In this document: piece by piece, positions 42,151 through 49,685 of the stretch
Position numbering within the stretch: the first letter of the stretch is position 1
How the letters are laid out: each line of letters begins with the position of its first letter
NCBI GenBank assembly: GCA_023151115.1
Contig: JAKLJP010000013.1
Location: 1 to 64,000, forward strand
Direction: 5' to 3'
Length of the DNA stretch: 64,000 nt
From: Anaerolineae bacterium
GTDB taxonomy: Bacteria > Chloroflexota > Anaerolineae > 4572-78 > J111
Notes under the pieces: model-generated
Seen by the model: only the letters and a program-made list of their open reading frames with translations
Databases searched by the model: none
What the model was told of the DNA's origin: nothing
Position numbers and translations under genes: made by a program

Positions 42151-42216
42151 CCGGGGACGAGAGACCGGGCTTATATTACAGCCGGTCCCCGGTCTTCGGT
42201 CTCCGGTCATCACCGG
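42151..42216. repeat. Heptamer inverted element (GACCGGG type)
   Basis: GACCGGG, GACGAGA, GACCGGG, centre, then CCGGTCC, CCGGTCT, TCGGTCT, CCGGTCA. Same family as 5913. Confidence 0.82.
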
Positions 42217-42266
42217 CAAAAATTTTTTATTGTTGGTATCGTGAGATGGGCATTGGTACAGTTTTG

Positions 42267-42320
42267 AGGCCTGAGGCATTACGCCTCACGTCTCACGCTT
42301 CATGCATCACGTTTTACAAC
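42267..42320. repeat. Heptamer element (GAGGCCT/ACGCCTC type)
   Basis: GAGGCCT, GAGGCAT, then ACGCCTC, ACGTCTC, ACGCTTC, ATGCATC, ACGTTTT. With the previous element it occupies the 249-bp gap; I see no gene there. Confidence 0.75.
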
Positions 42321-42376
42321 TGGCCAGTAGCGCAGTAGTTTACCATTAAGTTAGGGGATAGAAAAATTAGGGGCGG

Positions 42377-42895
42377 TTAAGCCTGACCCTTGGGCAGCTC
42401 TCTGGTCGGCTCGACCATAACTCCATCGGTCATCCAGCAGTTCTGGTAGGGCGCTTCGGTTTGCTTGGAGAGCATAAAGATGTAGATGATAGACTGACCA
42501 TCGGCCCCCACCAGCTTGACTCGCTGAATGGCGCTGTTGCCGGTGATTTTAACCGGGTCAAACTCGGCCGATTTGTAATTGAGCATGCTGTTGTAGGGCG
42601 GCGCTTTGAGCATTTTGACAAAGCGAGACAGCGGGCCAGTGTACTTTTTGTTGCCCGGCGAGGCAAAATTAAAGGCCGCTTCGATGCCTTTATTGCTGTC
42701 GTCGTTATCCCGCAGCGACTCCAACTGAATCCGCACCACTTCTTCCGGGGCCAGGTCAGGCGAGGGGGTGGGCAGAGTTTCGACCTCCTCGGCCTGTTCA
42801 AAGGCATTTAAGGTACAGCCACTGCTCAGCAGACTCAACAGCAAAACCAAAAGCAAAAGCCTAATCTGGCTGAAGCCGAACTTGCGCGCTTTCAT
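42377..42895 (-). CDS. DUF4864-like lipoprotein
   Basis: 172 aa, AGGAGG site. A signal peptide with a clear lipobox (SLLSSGC) is followed by a TPSPDLAPEEVV linker and a small alpha+beta domain with GIEAAFNFASPGNKKYTGPLSRF, the DUF4864 pattern. The function of this family is unknown. Monocistronic, with its own promoter at 42945. Confidence 0.78.
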   Translation of the reverse strand: MKARKFGFSQIRLLLLVLLLSLLSSGCTLNAFEQAEEVETLPTPSPDLAPEEVVRIQLESLRDNDDSNKGIEAAFNFASPGNKKYTGPLSRFVKMLKAPPYNSMLNYKSAEFDPVKITGNSAIQRVKLVGADGQSIIYIFMLSKQTEAPYQNCWMTDGVMVEPTRELPKGQA

Positions 42896-42944
42896 CTGGC
42901 CTCCTGGCGTTAATTATCAACCGGGTTTTGATGGTGTATGTATG

Positions 42945-42973
42945 AGTATAGCATGGCCCGCTACCGGAATCAA
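42945..42973 (-). promoter_or_regulatory. Promoter TTGATT-N17-TATACT with extended -10
   Basis: On the minus strand TTGATT (42968-42973), 17 bp, TATACT preceded by TGc (42945-42953). The start is about 43 bp before ATG 42895. Confidence 0.6.
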
Positions 42974-42984
42974 TACATTTCAAC

Positions 42985-43078
42985 CATGTCATTTCGACCG
43001 CAGGGAGAAATCTCCGACACCTTACTTTTAGGTGTTGCGCCCTGGGGATTTCTCGACCTTCGGTCTCGAAATGACATG
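42985..43078. repeat. Inverted-repeat element, CATGTCATTTCGA ends
   Basis: Perfect 13-bp ends (42985-42997 and 43066-43078), inner GGGAGAAATCTC facing GGGGATTTCTCGA. 94 bp, no coding capacity, between divergent promoters. Confidence 0.8.
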
Positions 43079-43145
43079 AGCCTGAGTCGTAACAAAGATT
43101 GTCATCTTTTTGATAAGAAAATGAAAAGATTTCGCTGGCGTTGTT

Positions 43146-43154
43146 TGTTACAAT
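43146..43154 (+). promoter_or_regulatory. Extended -10 promoter TGtTACAAT
   Basis: TG 43146-43147, TACAAT 43149-43154, 31 bp before ATG 43185, with no -35 match. Confidence 0.5.
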
Positions 43155-43184
43155 AAGCACAGCCCACACGAAAGGAGCCTGCTC

Positions 43185-43607
43185 ATGAACGCTGAAGCAT
43201 TGTTGGTTCTGGCCCTGATGATCTTCATCATCGGGGTTGTTTTGAAGCGAGGCAGTGACATAGACATCACTGTAAAACGCAGCAAAACCCTGGAAGCCCG
43301 GCTGAAAGATGAACTGGGCGCCAAAGGAGAAGGGTTAGGTCAATTGGCGAATAGCGTTAAAGGGAGAGTCCCACCCCAAATGTCCGCGGATTTGGACAGA
43401 ATTGTTGGGATGAGAAATCCAGTGGTCCATCAGAAAGACCGGGATAACCTGTCGGATCGTCAGGAATATGAACAGTTATGTGACCGGGTGGAAGACCAGT
43501 TGAACCACCTGAAACCGGCCAATCAGGGTCTGTTTCAGCTTTTGGGCTGCCTGGTCTATTTGATAATGGCGGTCATAGTTTATGCCGGCCTGGCAAATAT
43601 GTATTAA
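43185..43607 (+). CDS. Hypothetical protein with terminal membrane helices
   Basis: 140 aa, AAGGAG site. A hydrophobic helix at residues ~4-21 and another at ~116-136 flank a charged, helix-rich middle (LSDRQEYEQLCDRVEDQLNHL). I recognise no family. It might be a small membrane hairpin with a cytoplasmic or outer coiled region. Confidence 0.6.
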   Translation: MNAEALLVLALMIFIIGVVLKRGSDIDITVKRSKTLEARLKDELGAKGEGLGQLANSVKGRVPPQMSADLDRIVGMRNPVVHQKDRDNLSDRQEYEQLCDRVEDQLNHLKPANQGLFQLLGCLVYLIMAVIVYAGLANMY

Positions 43608-43632
43608 CCTTAATTCGACGTTTTCTCAATCG

Positions 43633-43741
43633 CACCCTTCGATACGCCCTTCGCTTCGTTCAGGGCTACTCAGGATGCGATTACGGATGGAAAATCATCC
43701 TGAGTAGCTCCGACCGGAGGGAGTGGGCGTATCGAAGGGTG
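43633..43741. repeat. Nested inverted repeat, CACCCTTCGATACGCCC ends
   Basis: Perfect 17-bp ends (43633-43649, 43725-43741) and an inner perfect 12-bp pair CTACTCAGGATG/CATCCTGAGTAG. 109 bp, directly before the next gene's ribosome site. Confidence 0.85.
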
Positions 43742-43797
43742 ATTTTCGAGCTAATTCCGAACTGGGGCTATTAGCAAAGAAGCAGGAGGTTGTAACA

Positions 43798-43995
43798 ATG
43801 CCAACCCAATTACATTGTCCGTGGTGCCAGGCGCCGGGGATAAGCCAACTAGGTTTATACAGCGCCCAGCCGCAGGTGGTCCTGACCTACTGCCGCGCCT
43901 GTTTGAGCATTCGCGGCGTTTTGCCCCAAACCGGCTCTCTGCGGACCGGGCAAGAAGAACTAAGTACAGGATTGCATAAATTCGTCACGATTTAA
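43798..43995 (+). CDS. Small zinc-ribbon protein
   Basis: 65 aa from ATG 43798 with AGGAGG ten bases upstream. Two CxxC pairs (CPWC and CRAC, about 23 residues apart) form a zinc ribbon; the rest is short and polar. Its first ~40 residues resemble those of the next gene (CPYC...CQGC). The target is unknown; such proteins can bind nucleic acids or partners. Confidence 0.65.
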   Translation: MPTQLHCPWCQAPGISQLGLYSAQPQVVLTYCRACLSIRGVLPQTGSLRTGQEELSTGLHKFVTI

Positions 43996-44146
43996 TGTAT
44001 CCGTTTCCTGAGATGTCATTTCGAGCGCCAGCGAGAAATCTTCTTGCTCGCTATAACATTTTCGGCGGTGATAACGAAGATTCCTTCCTCCGGTCGGAAT
44101 GATATGACTTCTGTGGAGGTATCTACTCGCCTTGATTTCGTCACGA
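43981..44146. repeat. Repeat element bracketed by a 10-bp direct repeat
   Basis: TTCGTCACGA occurs at 43981-43990 and 44137-44146. Between them is an imperfect inverted element with TGTCATTTCGAGCG (about 44014) facing GGTCGGAATGATATGAC (about 44108). The direct repeats could be a target duplication or a local duplication. Confidence 0.5.
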
Positions 44147-44151
44147 ACTAA

Positions 44152-44625
44152 GGCAAAGCTGTACTAAGGCTGCGCTGTCCCTACTGCCAGGGGGTAGGAA
44201 CCTCTGCTATCAAAGTTGCTGCTCTCAAAAAAGGTTGGGTGGTGGTCTACTGCCAGGGCTGCGGCACAGTTCACGGTTTGACCCCGCTACTTGAAGACCA
44301 GGCAGCGCAGAATTTGCCTCCCCCGGCCGCTCAATCGAGCGCTGAGCCACTGCCAATGGAGGACGCATCACTGTGGGCCGAAATAGGCCAGGCCGATTTA
44401 GCCGCCAAAAGAGCGCAGTACGAGGCCGAACTGACCCGGCGAGCGATGATGGTCCGCGGCGGCGCCACCCTCTACCGAACCATTGCCCACGATGACGGCC
44501 CACCCTCCTGCCTGACCTGCCGCCGCGATATGGAGGCCCGGTTTGTGCCGCCGGGCTACAAAAATTCAGGGCAGAAGATTTGGCTGTGTCCGGGTGGATG
44601 CGGGGCGTGGGAGGCGGGCTTGTAA
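44152..44625 (+). CDS. Zinc-ribbon protein, start missing or displaced
   Basis: The frame opens after a stop at 44149-44151 and reads GKAVLRLRCPYCQGVG, then VVVYCQGCGTVHGL, a linker, and a C-terminal region with CLTCRRDM and CPGGCGAW, i.e. two zinc-ribbon-like pairs. No ATG, GTG or TTG precedes the first CxxC in frame; a TTG at 44132 with a GGAGGT site is in another frame. Either a rare start (CTG 44170) is used, or the 5' end was damaged by the repeat just upstream. If translation began at GTG 44239, the first cysteine pair would be lost. Confidence 0.5.
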   Translation, partial: GKAVLRLRCPYCQGVGTSAIKVAALKKGWVVVYCQGCGTVHGLTPLLEDQAAQNLPPPAAQSSAEPLPMEDASLWAEIGQADLAAKRAQYEAELTRRAMMVRGGATLYRTIAHDDGPPSCLTCRRDMEARFVPPGYKNSGQKIWLCPGGCGAWEAGL

Positions 44626-44942
44626 TAACTCCCGCTCGACGGCTTCGATTTCCGCCTCGGCGGCCTCGATCTCATTGCGTAGAGCGGCAGTTTCAGCGAA
44701 CCATACCCGGCGGCTTGTTCTCTGAGATAATTTATTTAGATTGCTGTACAATTTCGCCAGTCGCCGCTGCTTACTGATGGTAGAAAGGCGTCAATCTCCC
44801 GCTCAATCTCTTCAAGACGATTTTCCACCTCTCCCCCCGGTGGACTTTGTGATCGCTGAGGGCGGAGACAAGTCCCCCTGCCCTTATGTCCATTTATTGT
44901 ATAGCGCTCCAGAAAAGTTTTCGCCGCTAAAACAGGTAGCAC
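44566..44942 (-). pseudogene. Possible frameshifted coiled-coil ORF
   Basis: On the minus strand, VENRLEEIEREIDAF (from about 44842) continues one frame over as STISKQRRLAKLYSNLNKL and then NEIEAAEAEIEAVEREL down to 44566. One added T in a T3 run near 44798 joins them into a ~95-residue coiled coil. It overlaps the zinc-ribbon gene's end in antisense, and no strong start exists. It may be an antisense coincidence. Confidence 0.3.
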
Positions 44943-44968
44943 GCTCTTCGGCGCACCCGAAGGGGTGA

Positions 44969-45017
44969 AGTAGCATGTAGCAGGTCATAAGTGTGCTACT
45001 TTGCTACTTGCTACCTT
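44969..45017. repeat. Heptamer element (GTAGCAT type)
   Basis: GTAGCAT, GTAGCAG, centre GTCATAAGTGT, then GCTACTT, TGCTACTT, GCTACC. Short and inverted, with one 8-nt unit. Confidence 0.7.
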
Positions 45018-45108
45018 GATCGTGAGAAAGAATTTTTCTGGACACCTATAGCATGACTTGTCTCGAGGAACAATGCTCTTTTATCTCCAAAACACCAGGG
45101 ACAGTCTT

Positions 45109-45137
45109 TTGTGAGAAAACCGGCTCTGTGCTACAAT
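45109..45137 (+). promoter_or_regulatory. uvrA promoter TTGTGA-N17-TACAAT with extended -10
   Basis: TTGTGA 45109-45114, 17 bp, TACAAT 45132-45137 preceded by TGc. The leader carries the 45188 hairpin. No LexA-like box is recognisable. Confidence 0.55.
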
Positions 45138-45187
45138 GTCAGTTCGATTAGAAACTATGTTCTATATGTCAAGTAAAATGTGAAACC

Positions 45188-45227
45188 TGATACGTGAGGA
45201 TTATAAGCAAAAAATCCTCACGTATCA
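45188..45227. repeat. Perfect hairpin in the uvrA leader, heptamer-related
   Basis: TGATACGTGAGGATT (45188-45202), 10-nt loop, exact complement (45213-45227), followed by more ACGCATC-type units reaching the first ATG. It may affect uvrA translation. Confidence 0.8.
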
Positions 45228-45233
45228 CGCATC

Positions 45234-48197
45234 ATGTTATTTAAGGAGCCTTTGACTGGACTGATGAGAAGTCGAACTAAAGAGTCAACGTTTGCTCAAG
45301 ACAAAATCGTGATTCGCGGAGCGCGGGAGCACAATCTGCGCAGTATTGACGTGCAGATTCCGCGCAACAAGCTGGTGGTTTTTACCGGGGTCAGCGGCAG
45401 CGGCAAGTCATCATTAGCCTTCGATACGCTCTACGCCGAGGGCCAGCGCCGCTACGTCGAAAGCCTGTCCTCCTACGCCCGCCAATTTTTGGGGCAGATG
45501 GAAAAACCAAAGGTGGATTTTATCGGCGGCCTCAGCCCGGCCATTGCCATCGAGCAGAAAGCGGTCAGCAAAAACCCGCGCAGCACCGTCGGCACGGTGA
45601 CGGAGGTGTACGATTACCTGCGGGTGCTGTTTGCCCGCGTTGGCACGCCGCACTGCTACAACTGTGGGCGCGAGGTCAAGCAACAGAGCGCCCAGCAGAT
45701 CATCGAGCAGGTGGCTGCCCTGCCGGGTGGGACACGCTACCAACTGCTGGCCCCGGTGGCCAAGGGACGCAAGGGTACGTTTGAAGATGTGCTGGCCCAG
45801 GCCCGCGCCGATGGCTTCGCCCGCGCCCGCATTGACGGCGTCACCACCGAGCTGGAGCAGCGCTTCAAGCTGGAGAAAAACAAAAAGCACGATATTGAGC
45901 TGGTGATTGACCGGTTGGTTAGCCCGATGGAGCCGGACGACGATTTCCCGGCCCGCCTGGCCGATTCGGTCGAGACGGCGCTGCGCTGGGGCGAGGGCGT
46001 GGTCATAGTGGACGTAATTGACGGCGATGAACTGATGCTGTCGGAAAAGAACGCCTGCGCCTACTGCGGCCTCAGCTTCCCCGAATTGACCCCGCAGATG
46101 TTCAGCTTCAACTCACCGCTGGGAGCCTGCACCGATTGCAACGGGCTGGGCGTGCGGCTGGAGTTCGATCCGGAATTGTTTATTGACGCCAGCCGCTCGA
46201 TCAATGGAGGGGCGGTGTTACCCTGGGGCGAAGTCGCCAAAAAGGGCAACAGTTGGGTGGTGCAGGTGGCCCGCCAGATTGCCCAGCGCTTCAATATTAG
46301 CCTCGACACGCCCTGGGCAGATCTGCCCCAGCACGTGCGCGATTTTATTTTGAACGGTGATCCGAATGTCAGGTTCCGCTACCACAGCCAGAATTTCTCC
46401 GGCAACTGGCCCTACGAGGGTGTGCTCAAATCTACCCAGCGCCGCTACGGCGAAACCCAGTCTTCCGACATGCAGGAATATTACAGCCGCTTTCTCAGCC
46501 AGCAGCCCTGTCCCACCTGTGAGGGCCGGCGGCTCCGCCCCGAAGCCGGCGCCGTGACCATCGCCGGCCTCAAAATCGCCGAAGTCACCTCGATGAGCGT
46601 GGCCGAGGCGTATGCTTGGATTTGCGGGTTGATGGGGGAAACGGTTGAAGGTTCAATGTTCAACGTTCAACGTTCAACCACCAACGGTAAACCTTCAACC
46701 CGCTCTGCGAACCTTCAACCTTTAACGTCTCAAGAGCTTGAAATCGGCTACGAACTGCTCAAAGAAATCCGCGACCGGCTCAAGTTTATGCTGGATGTGG
46801 GGCTGCATTACCTGACGTTGGACCGCTCTGCGCCGTCGCTGTCGGGCGGCGAGGGGCAGCGCATCCGGCTGGCCTCGCAGATTGGCTCCGGGCTGGTCGG
46901 GGTGATGTATATTTTGGATGAACCCTCGATTGGGCTGCACCAGCGCGATAACCGCCGTCTGCTCGACTCGTTGCTGCGGCTGCGCGACTTGGGCAACACC
47001 GTCCTGGTGGTCGAGCACGACGAAGAGACCATGAGCGACGCCGATTGGATTATTGATTTTGGCCCCGGTGCGGGCATTAAGGGCGGCCAGATAATTTTTG
47101 CTGGGACCCCCCAAGAAATTATCAAATCTCCTGCGTCGCTGACCGGGCAATATCTGTCGGGCCGCCTGGCGGTCACCTCTGGCAATGGCCGGCGCAACCC
47201 CAACGGGCGCTGGCTAAAACTGGCCGGGGTGACGCATCACAACCTCAAACAGGTGGATGCCTGTTTTCCGCTGGGCTGCTTTACCTGTGTGACCGGGGTC
47301 AGCGGCAGCGGCAAGAGCAGTTTGATTACCGAAACCCTGTATCCGGCCCTGGCCCGGACGCTGCACCGCGCCCAGGAGCGGCCCGGCCATTTTGAACGGC
47401 TGGACGGCCTGGAGGAAGTGGACAAGGTTATCCACATTACCCAGGACCCCATTGGCCGGACGCCGCGCAGCAACCCGGCCACTTATGTGAAAGTATGGGA
47501 TGACATCCGCGTGTTGCTGGCGCAGACGCCGGAAGCCCAAGCGCGCGGCTACAAGCCAGGCCGCTTTAGCTTCAACGTTAAAGGAGGCCGTTGCGAGGCC
47601 TGCCAGGGTCACGGTCAGAAAGTGGTCGAGATGCACTTCTTGCCCGATGTCTGGATTACATGCGATGTTTGTCACGGGACGCGCTTTAACCGCGAAACCT
47701 TACAAGTGAAGTACAAGGGCAAGAATATTGCCGAAATTCTGGATATGGATGTAGCCGAGGCCCTGGAATTTTTTGCTAACGTGCCGCGCATCAAACGTTT
47801 TCTGACCACCCTGCACGATGTCGGCCTGGATTACATCAAGCTGGGCCAGAGCGCCACCACCCTCTCCGGCGGCGAAGCGCAGCGGGTCAAGCTGGCTAAA
47901 GAGCTGTCGCGGGTGGCGACCGGCGATACCATTTATATTCTGGATGAGCCGACCACCGGCCTGCACTTTGCCGACATCCAAAAGCTGCTCGATGTGCTGC
48001 ATCGCCTGACCGACGCCGGCAACACGGTGATTGTGATTGAACATAATTTGGATGTAATTAAGAGTGCTGATTGGGTCATTGACTTGGGGCCGGAAGGCGG
48101 CGACGGTGGCGGCAGGATCATCGCCGCCGGTACGCCGGAGCAGCTTGCCCAGGTGGAAGAGAGTTTTACGGGTCAGTTTTTGCAGCGGGTGTTGTAA
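45234..48197 (+). CDS. uvrA: Excinuclease ABC subunit A
   Basis: Up to 987 aa. DNA damage recognition ATPase of nucleotide excision repair. Two ABC modules each carry a Walker [10 protein letters not shown] and signature ([16 protein letters not shown]); zinc cysteines are in [18 protein letters not shown] and CEACQGHG. Possible starts are ATG 45234 (inside repeat words), TTG 45252 and ATG 45264; AAGGAG at 45243-45248 fits the later ones imperfectly. Residues ~470-499 ([20 protein letters not shown] and on) are encoded by a heptamer repeat and have no counterpart in UvrA of model bacteria; they precede the conserved [15 protein letters not shown] helix, so the fold is probably kept. Confidence 0.97.
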   Translation: MLFKEPLTGLMRSRTKESTFAQDKIVIRGAREHNLRSIDVQIPRNKLVVFTGVSGSGKSSLAFDTLYAEGQRRYVESLSSYARQFLGQMEKPKVDFIGGLSPAIAIEQKAVSKNPRSTVGTVTEVYDYLRVLFARVGTPHCYNCGREVKQQSAQQIIEQVAALPGGTRYQLLAPVAKGRKGTFEDVLAQARADGFARARIDGVTTELEQRFKLEKNKKHDIELVIDRLVSPMEPDDDFPARLADSVETALRWGEGVVIVDVIDGDELMLSEKNACAYCGLSFPELTPQMFSFNSPLGACTDCNGLGVRLEFDPELFIDASRSINGGAVLPWGEVAKKGNSWVVQVARQIAQRFNISLDTPWADLPQHVRDFILNGDPNVRFRYHSQNFSGNWPYEGVLKSTQRRYGETQSSDMQEYYSRFLSQQPCPTCEGRRLRPEAGAVTIAGLKIAEVTSMSVAEAYAWICGLMGETVEGSMFNVQRSTTNGKPSTRSANLQPLTSQELEIGYELLKEIRDRLKFMLDVGLHYLTLDRSAPSLSGGEGQRIRLASQIGSGLVGVMYILDEPSIGLHQRDNRRLLDSLLRLRDLGNTVLVVEHDEETMSDADWIIDFGPGAGIKGGQIIFAGTPQEIIKSPASLTGQYLSGRLAVTSGNGRRNPNGRWLKLAGVTHHNLKQVDACFPLGCFTCVTGVSGSGKSSLITETLYPALARTLHRAQERPGHFERLDGLEEVDKVIHITQDPIGRTPRSNPATYVKVWDDIRVLLAQTPEAQARGYKPGRFSFNVKGGRCEACQGHGQKVVEMHFLPDVWITCDVCHGTRFNRETLQVKYKGKNIAEILDMDVAEALEFFANVPRIKRFLTTLHDVGLDYIKLGQSATTLSGGEAQRVKLAKELSRVATGDTIYILDEPTTGLHFADIQKLLDVLHRLTDAGNTVIVIEHNLDVIKSADWVIDLGPEGGDGGGRIIAAGTPEQLAQVEESFTGQFLQRVL
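46643..46727. repeat. Heptamer repeat inside uvrA (GGTTCAA type)
   Basis: GGTTGAA, GGTTCAA, TGTTCAA, CGTTCAA, CGTTCAA in phase, a 14-nt stretch, CCTTCAA, a 13-nt stretch, CCTTCAA, CCTTTAA. Same unit as the insert at 15517. The reading frame is kept. Confidence 0.92.
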
Positions 48198-48223
48198 ACA
48201 TTACCCTTGCACTTTTTAAATAT

Positions 48224-48302
48224 AACGCGGATAAACGCAGAGTTACGCAGAAAAATTTGTAAAAAATCAGCGAAAATCTGTCGTATCTGCGATATCTGCG
48301 TT
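48224..48302. repeat. Inverted repeat with ACGCAGA/TCTGCG words
   Basis: GCGGATAAACGCAGAGTTACG faces TATCTGCGATATCTGCG across an AT-rich centre. It lies in the 307-bp gap after uvrA; the rest of that gap (48303-48504) shows no gene or clear signal. Confidence 0.7.
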
Positions 48303-48504
48303 CAAATCGCGGGTCTTTGTGAAGAAGGGTGGCTTTCTGCTTGCCGAGCCGCCAGAAGGCGTTCAAGCAGGGGTTCACCCCGCCCACCACCTCGTAGGTC
48401 CCGAATGGGATCACGCGATACCGGAATGACCCGAATCATCTCCCCATTTTTACAAGTCATTTTGATTTTGTAGGCTGTTATCGAGAAACGAGAGGGAAAG
48501 GTTT

Positions 48505-49542
48505 ATGGAGTCTTCAGTTTTTACCCGGATTCGAGAAAATCTGCTGGCCACACGCCATAATTTGAGCGGCTGGCTGCGAACCGCGCCCGCCCGCAACCGG
48601 CAAACGCGGTTGGGGCCAGCTAGTGAACGGGCCATGCGGGCGCATCTGCACGTCCTTGATGCGGCCATTACCAAAACGGAGGATCAAACGTTGGGTTTGT
48701 GCCAGGTCTGCCATGGCTATGTGGACCCGGAGCACCTGGAGATGGATTACACCGCCTGTGTTTGCCTGGATCACTTTTCGGGCGAGGAGCGGCGGCAGTT
48801 GGAAGCGGACCTGGAACTGTCGCAGAAAGTACAGAAGGCGCTGTTACCGCAGCAACTGCCCCACATCCCCGGTTTGGAGCTGGCTGTATTCAGCCGGCCC
48901 GCCCAGATTGTCGGCGGCGATTATTTTGACTTTTTTCACTTTGCCGATGGCAGCCACGGCTTGGCGGTTGCCGATGTCGCCGGGCACGGCATGTCGGCCA
49001 GCTTGCTGATGGCTAGCGTTCAAACCGCCTTGCTAACCCTGGCCCCAACCAGCCATTCTCCAGCGGAGGTGTTGAACCATCTCAACCGCTTCTTCTTACA
49101 CAATGTCCACCTGACCACCTTTGTCACCCTGTTTCTGGCCCGGTTTGATCCCGCTCGGCGCACCCTGACTTATAGCAATGCCGGGCACAACCCTCCACTG
49201 CTGTACCGCTCCCAGGTCAACGGCGGCGAATCGCTGGCCTCGCTAGCCCCCACCGGGGCGGCAATTGGGCTGATCGAGGAGTTTGAGCCGGGCGGTGAAA
49301 CGGTGACTCTGGCTCAGGGGGATCTGTTGCTGTTGTATACGGATGGCGTAACCGAGGCTATCAATCCGGCTGAGGAGCAATTTGGCGTCGAACGGCTGGC
49401 AGCAGTGGTTCGTCAGGAAGCCGGTGCGCCGGCTAGAATGGTGGTGCAGGTGGTACGCCAGGCGCTGCAGGAGTTTATCGGCAGCCAACCCCTGGCCGAT
49501 GATACGACGATTGTAGTGGTTAAGGTGAACGGTAAGGCGTGA
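48505..49542 (+). CDS. RsbU/SpoIIE-type PP2C phosphatase with zinc-finger N-terminus
   Basis: 345 aa. Residues ~55-95 hold a DksA/TraR-like finger (CQVC...CVCLDH). A short helix then leads to a SpoIIE phosphatase domain: LPQQLPHIPGLELA, metal residues in VGGDYFDF and VADVAGHGM, YSNAGHNPP and a final LADDTTIVVV. Such phosphatases dephosphorylate anti-anti-sigma factors in partner-switching stress responses. No anti-sigma gene is nearby. It converges on a receiver-PAS sensor that lacks an output domain, which could be its signalling partner (inference). Confidence 0.88.
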   Translation: MESSVFTRIRENLLATRHNLSGWLRTAPARNRQTRLGPASERAMRAHLHVLDAAITKTEDQTLGLCQVCHGYVDPEHLEMDYTACVCLDHFSGEERRQLEADLELSQKVQKALLPQQLPHIPGLELAVFSRPAQIVGGDYFDFFHFADGSHGLAVADVAGHGMSASLLMASVQTALLTLAPTSHSPAEVLNHLNRFFLHNVHLTTFVTLFLARFDPARRTLTYSNAGHNPPLLYRSQVNGGESLASLAPTGAAIGLIEEFEPGGETVTLAQGDLLLLYTDGVTEAINPAEEQFGVERLAAVVRQEAGAPARMVVQVVRQALQEFIGSQPLADDTTIVVVKVNGKA

Positions 49543-49547
49543 TGCTT

Positions 49548-49685
49548 TCTCGTTGCGAACCTCTGTTTCGCAACGCAATCTGGTGTCCAAACTCAGTTTG
49601 GACACCAGCCCAAAACTTTCAACTCGTAGCGGGTCTACGACCCGCGTTGTCGGGGGTCGCAGACCCCCTCCGAGCGATTCTACCC
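49548..49685. repeat. Composite of three hairpins between convergent genes
   Basis: CGTTGCGAA/TTCGCAACG; a perfect 29-bp palindrome CTGGTGTCCAAACT-c-AGTTTGGACACCAG (49580-49608); then GCGGGTC/GACCCGC and GGGGGTC/GACCCCC pairs. It fills the gap exactly, overlaps the stop of the sensor gene and may terminate both genes. Confidence 0.8.

Larger units (their letters stand above)
44626..45233. other. 608-bp region without a plus-strand gene
   Basis: It holds the possible minus-strand coiled-coil frame, a GTAGCA heptamer element (44969-45017), the uvrA promoter (45109-45137) and a hairpin (45188-45227). I see nothing else. Confidence 0.5.

Noticed and set aside
46643..46727. uvrA as a pseudogene
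   Set aside because: The insert keeps the frame and both ATPase modules, zinc sites and the C-terminus are complete.
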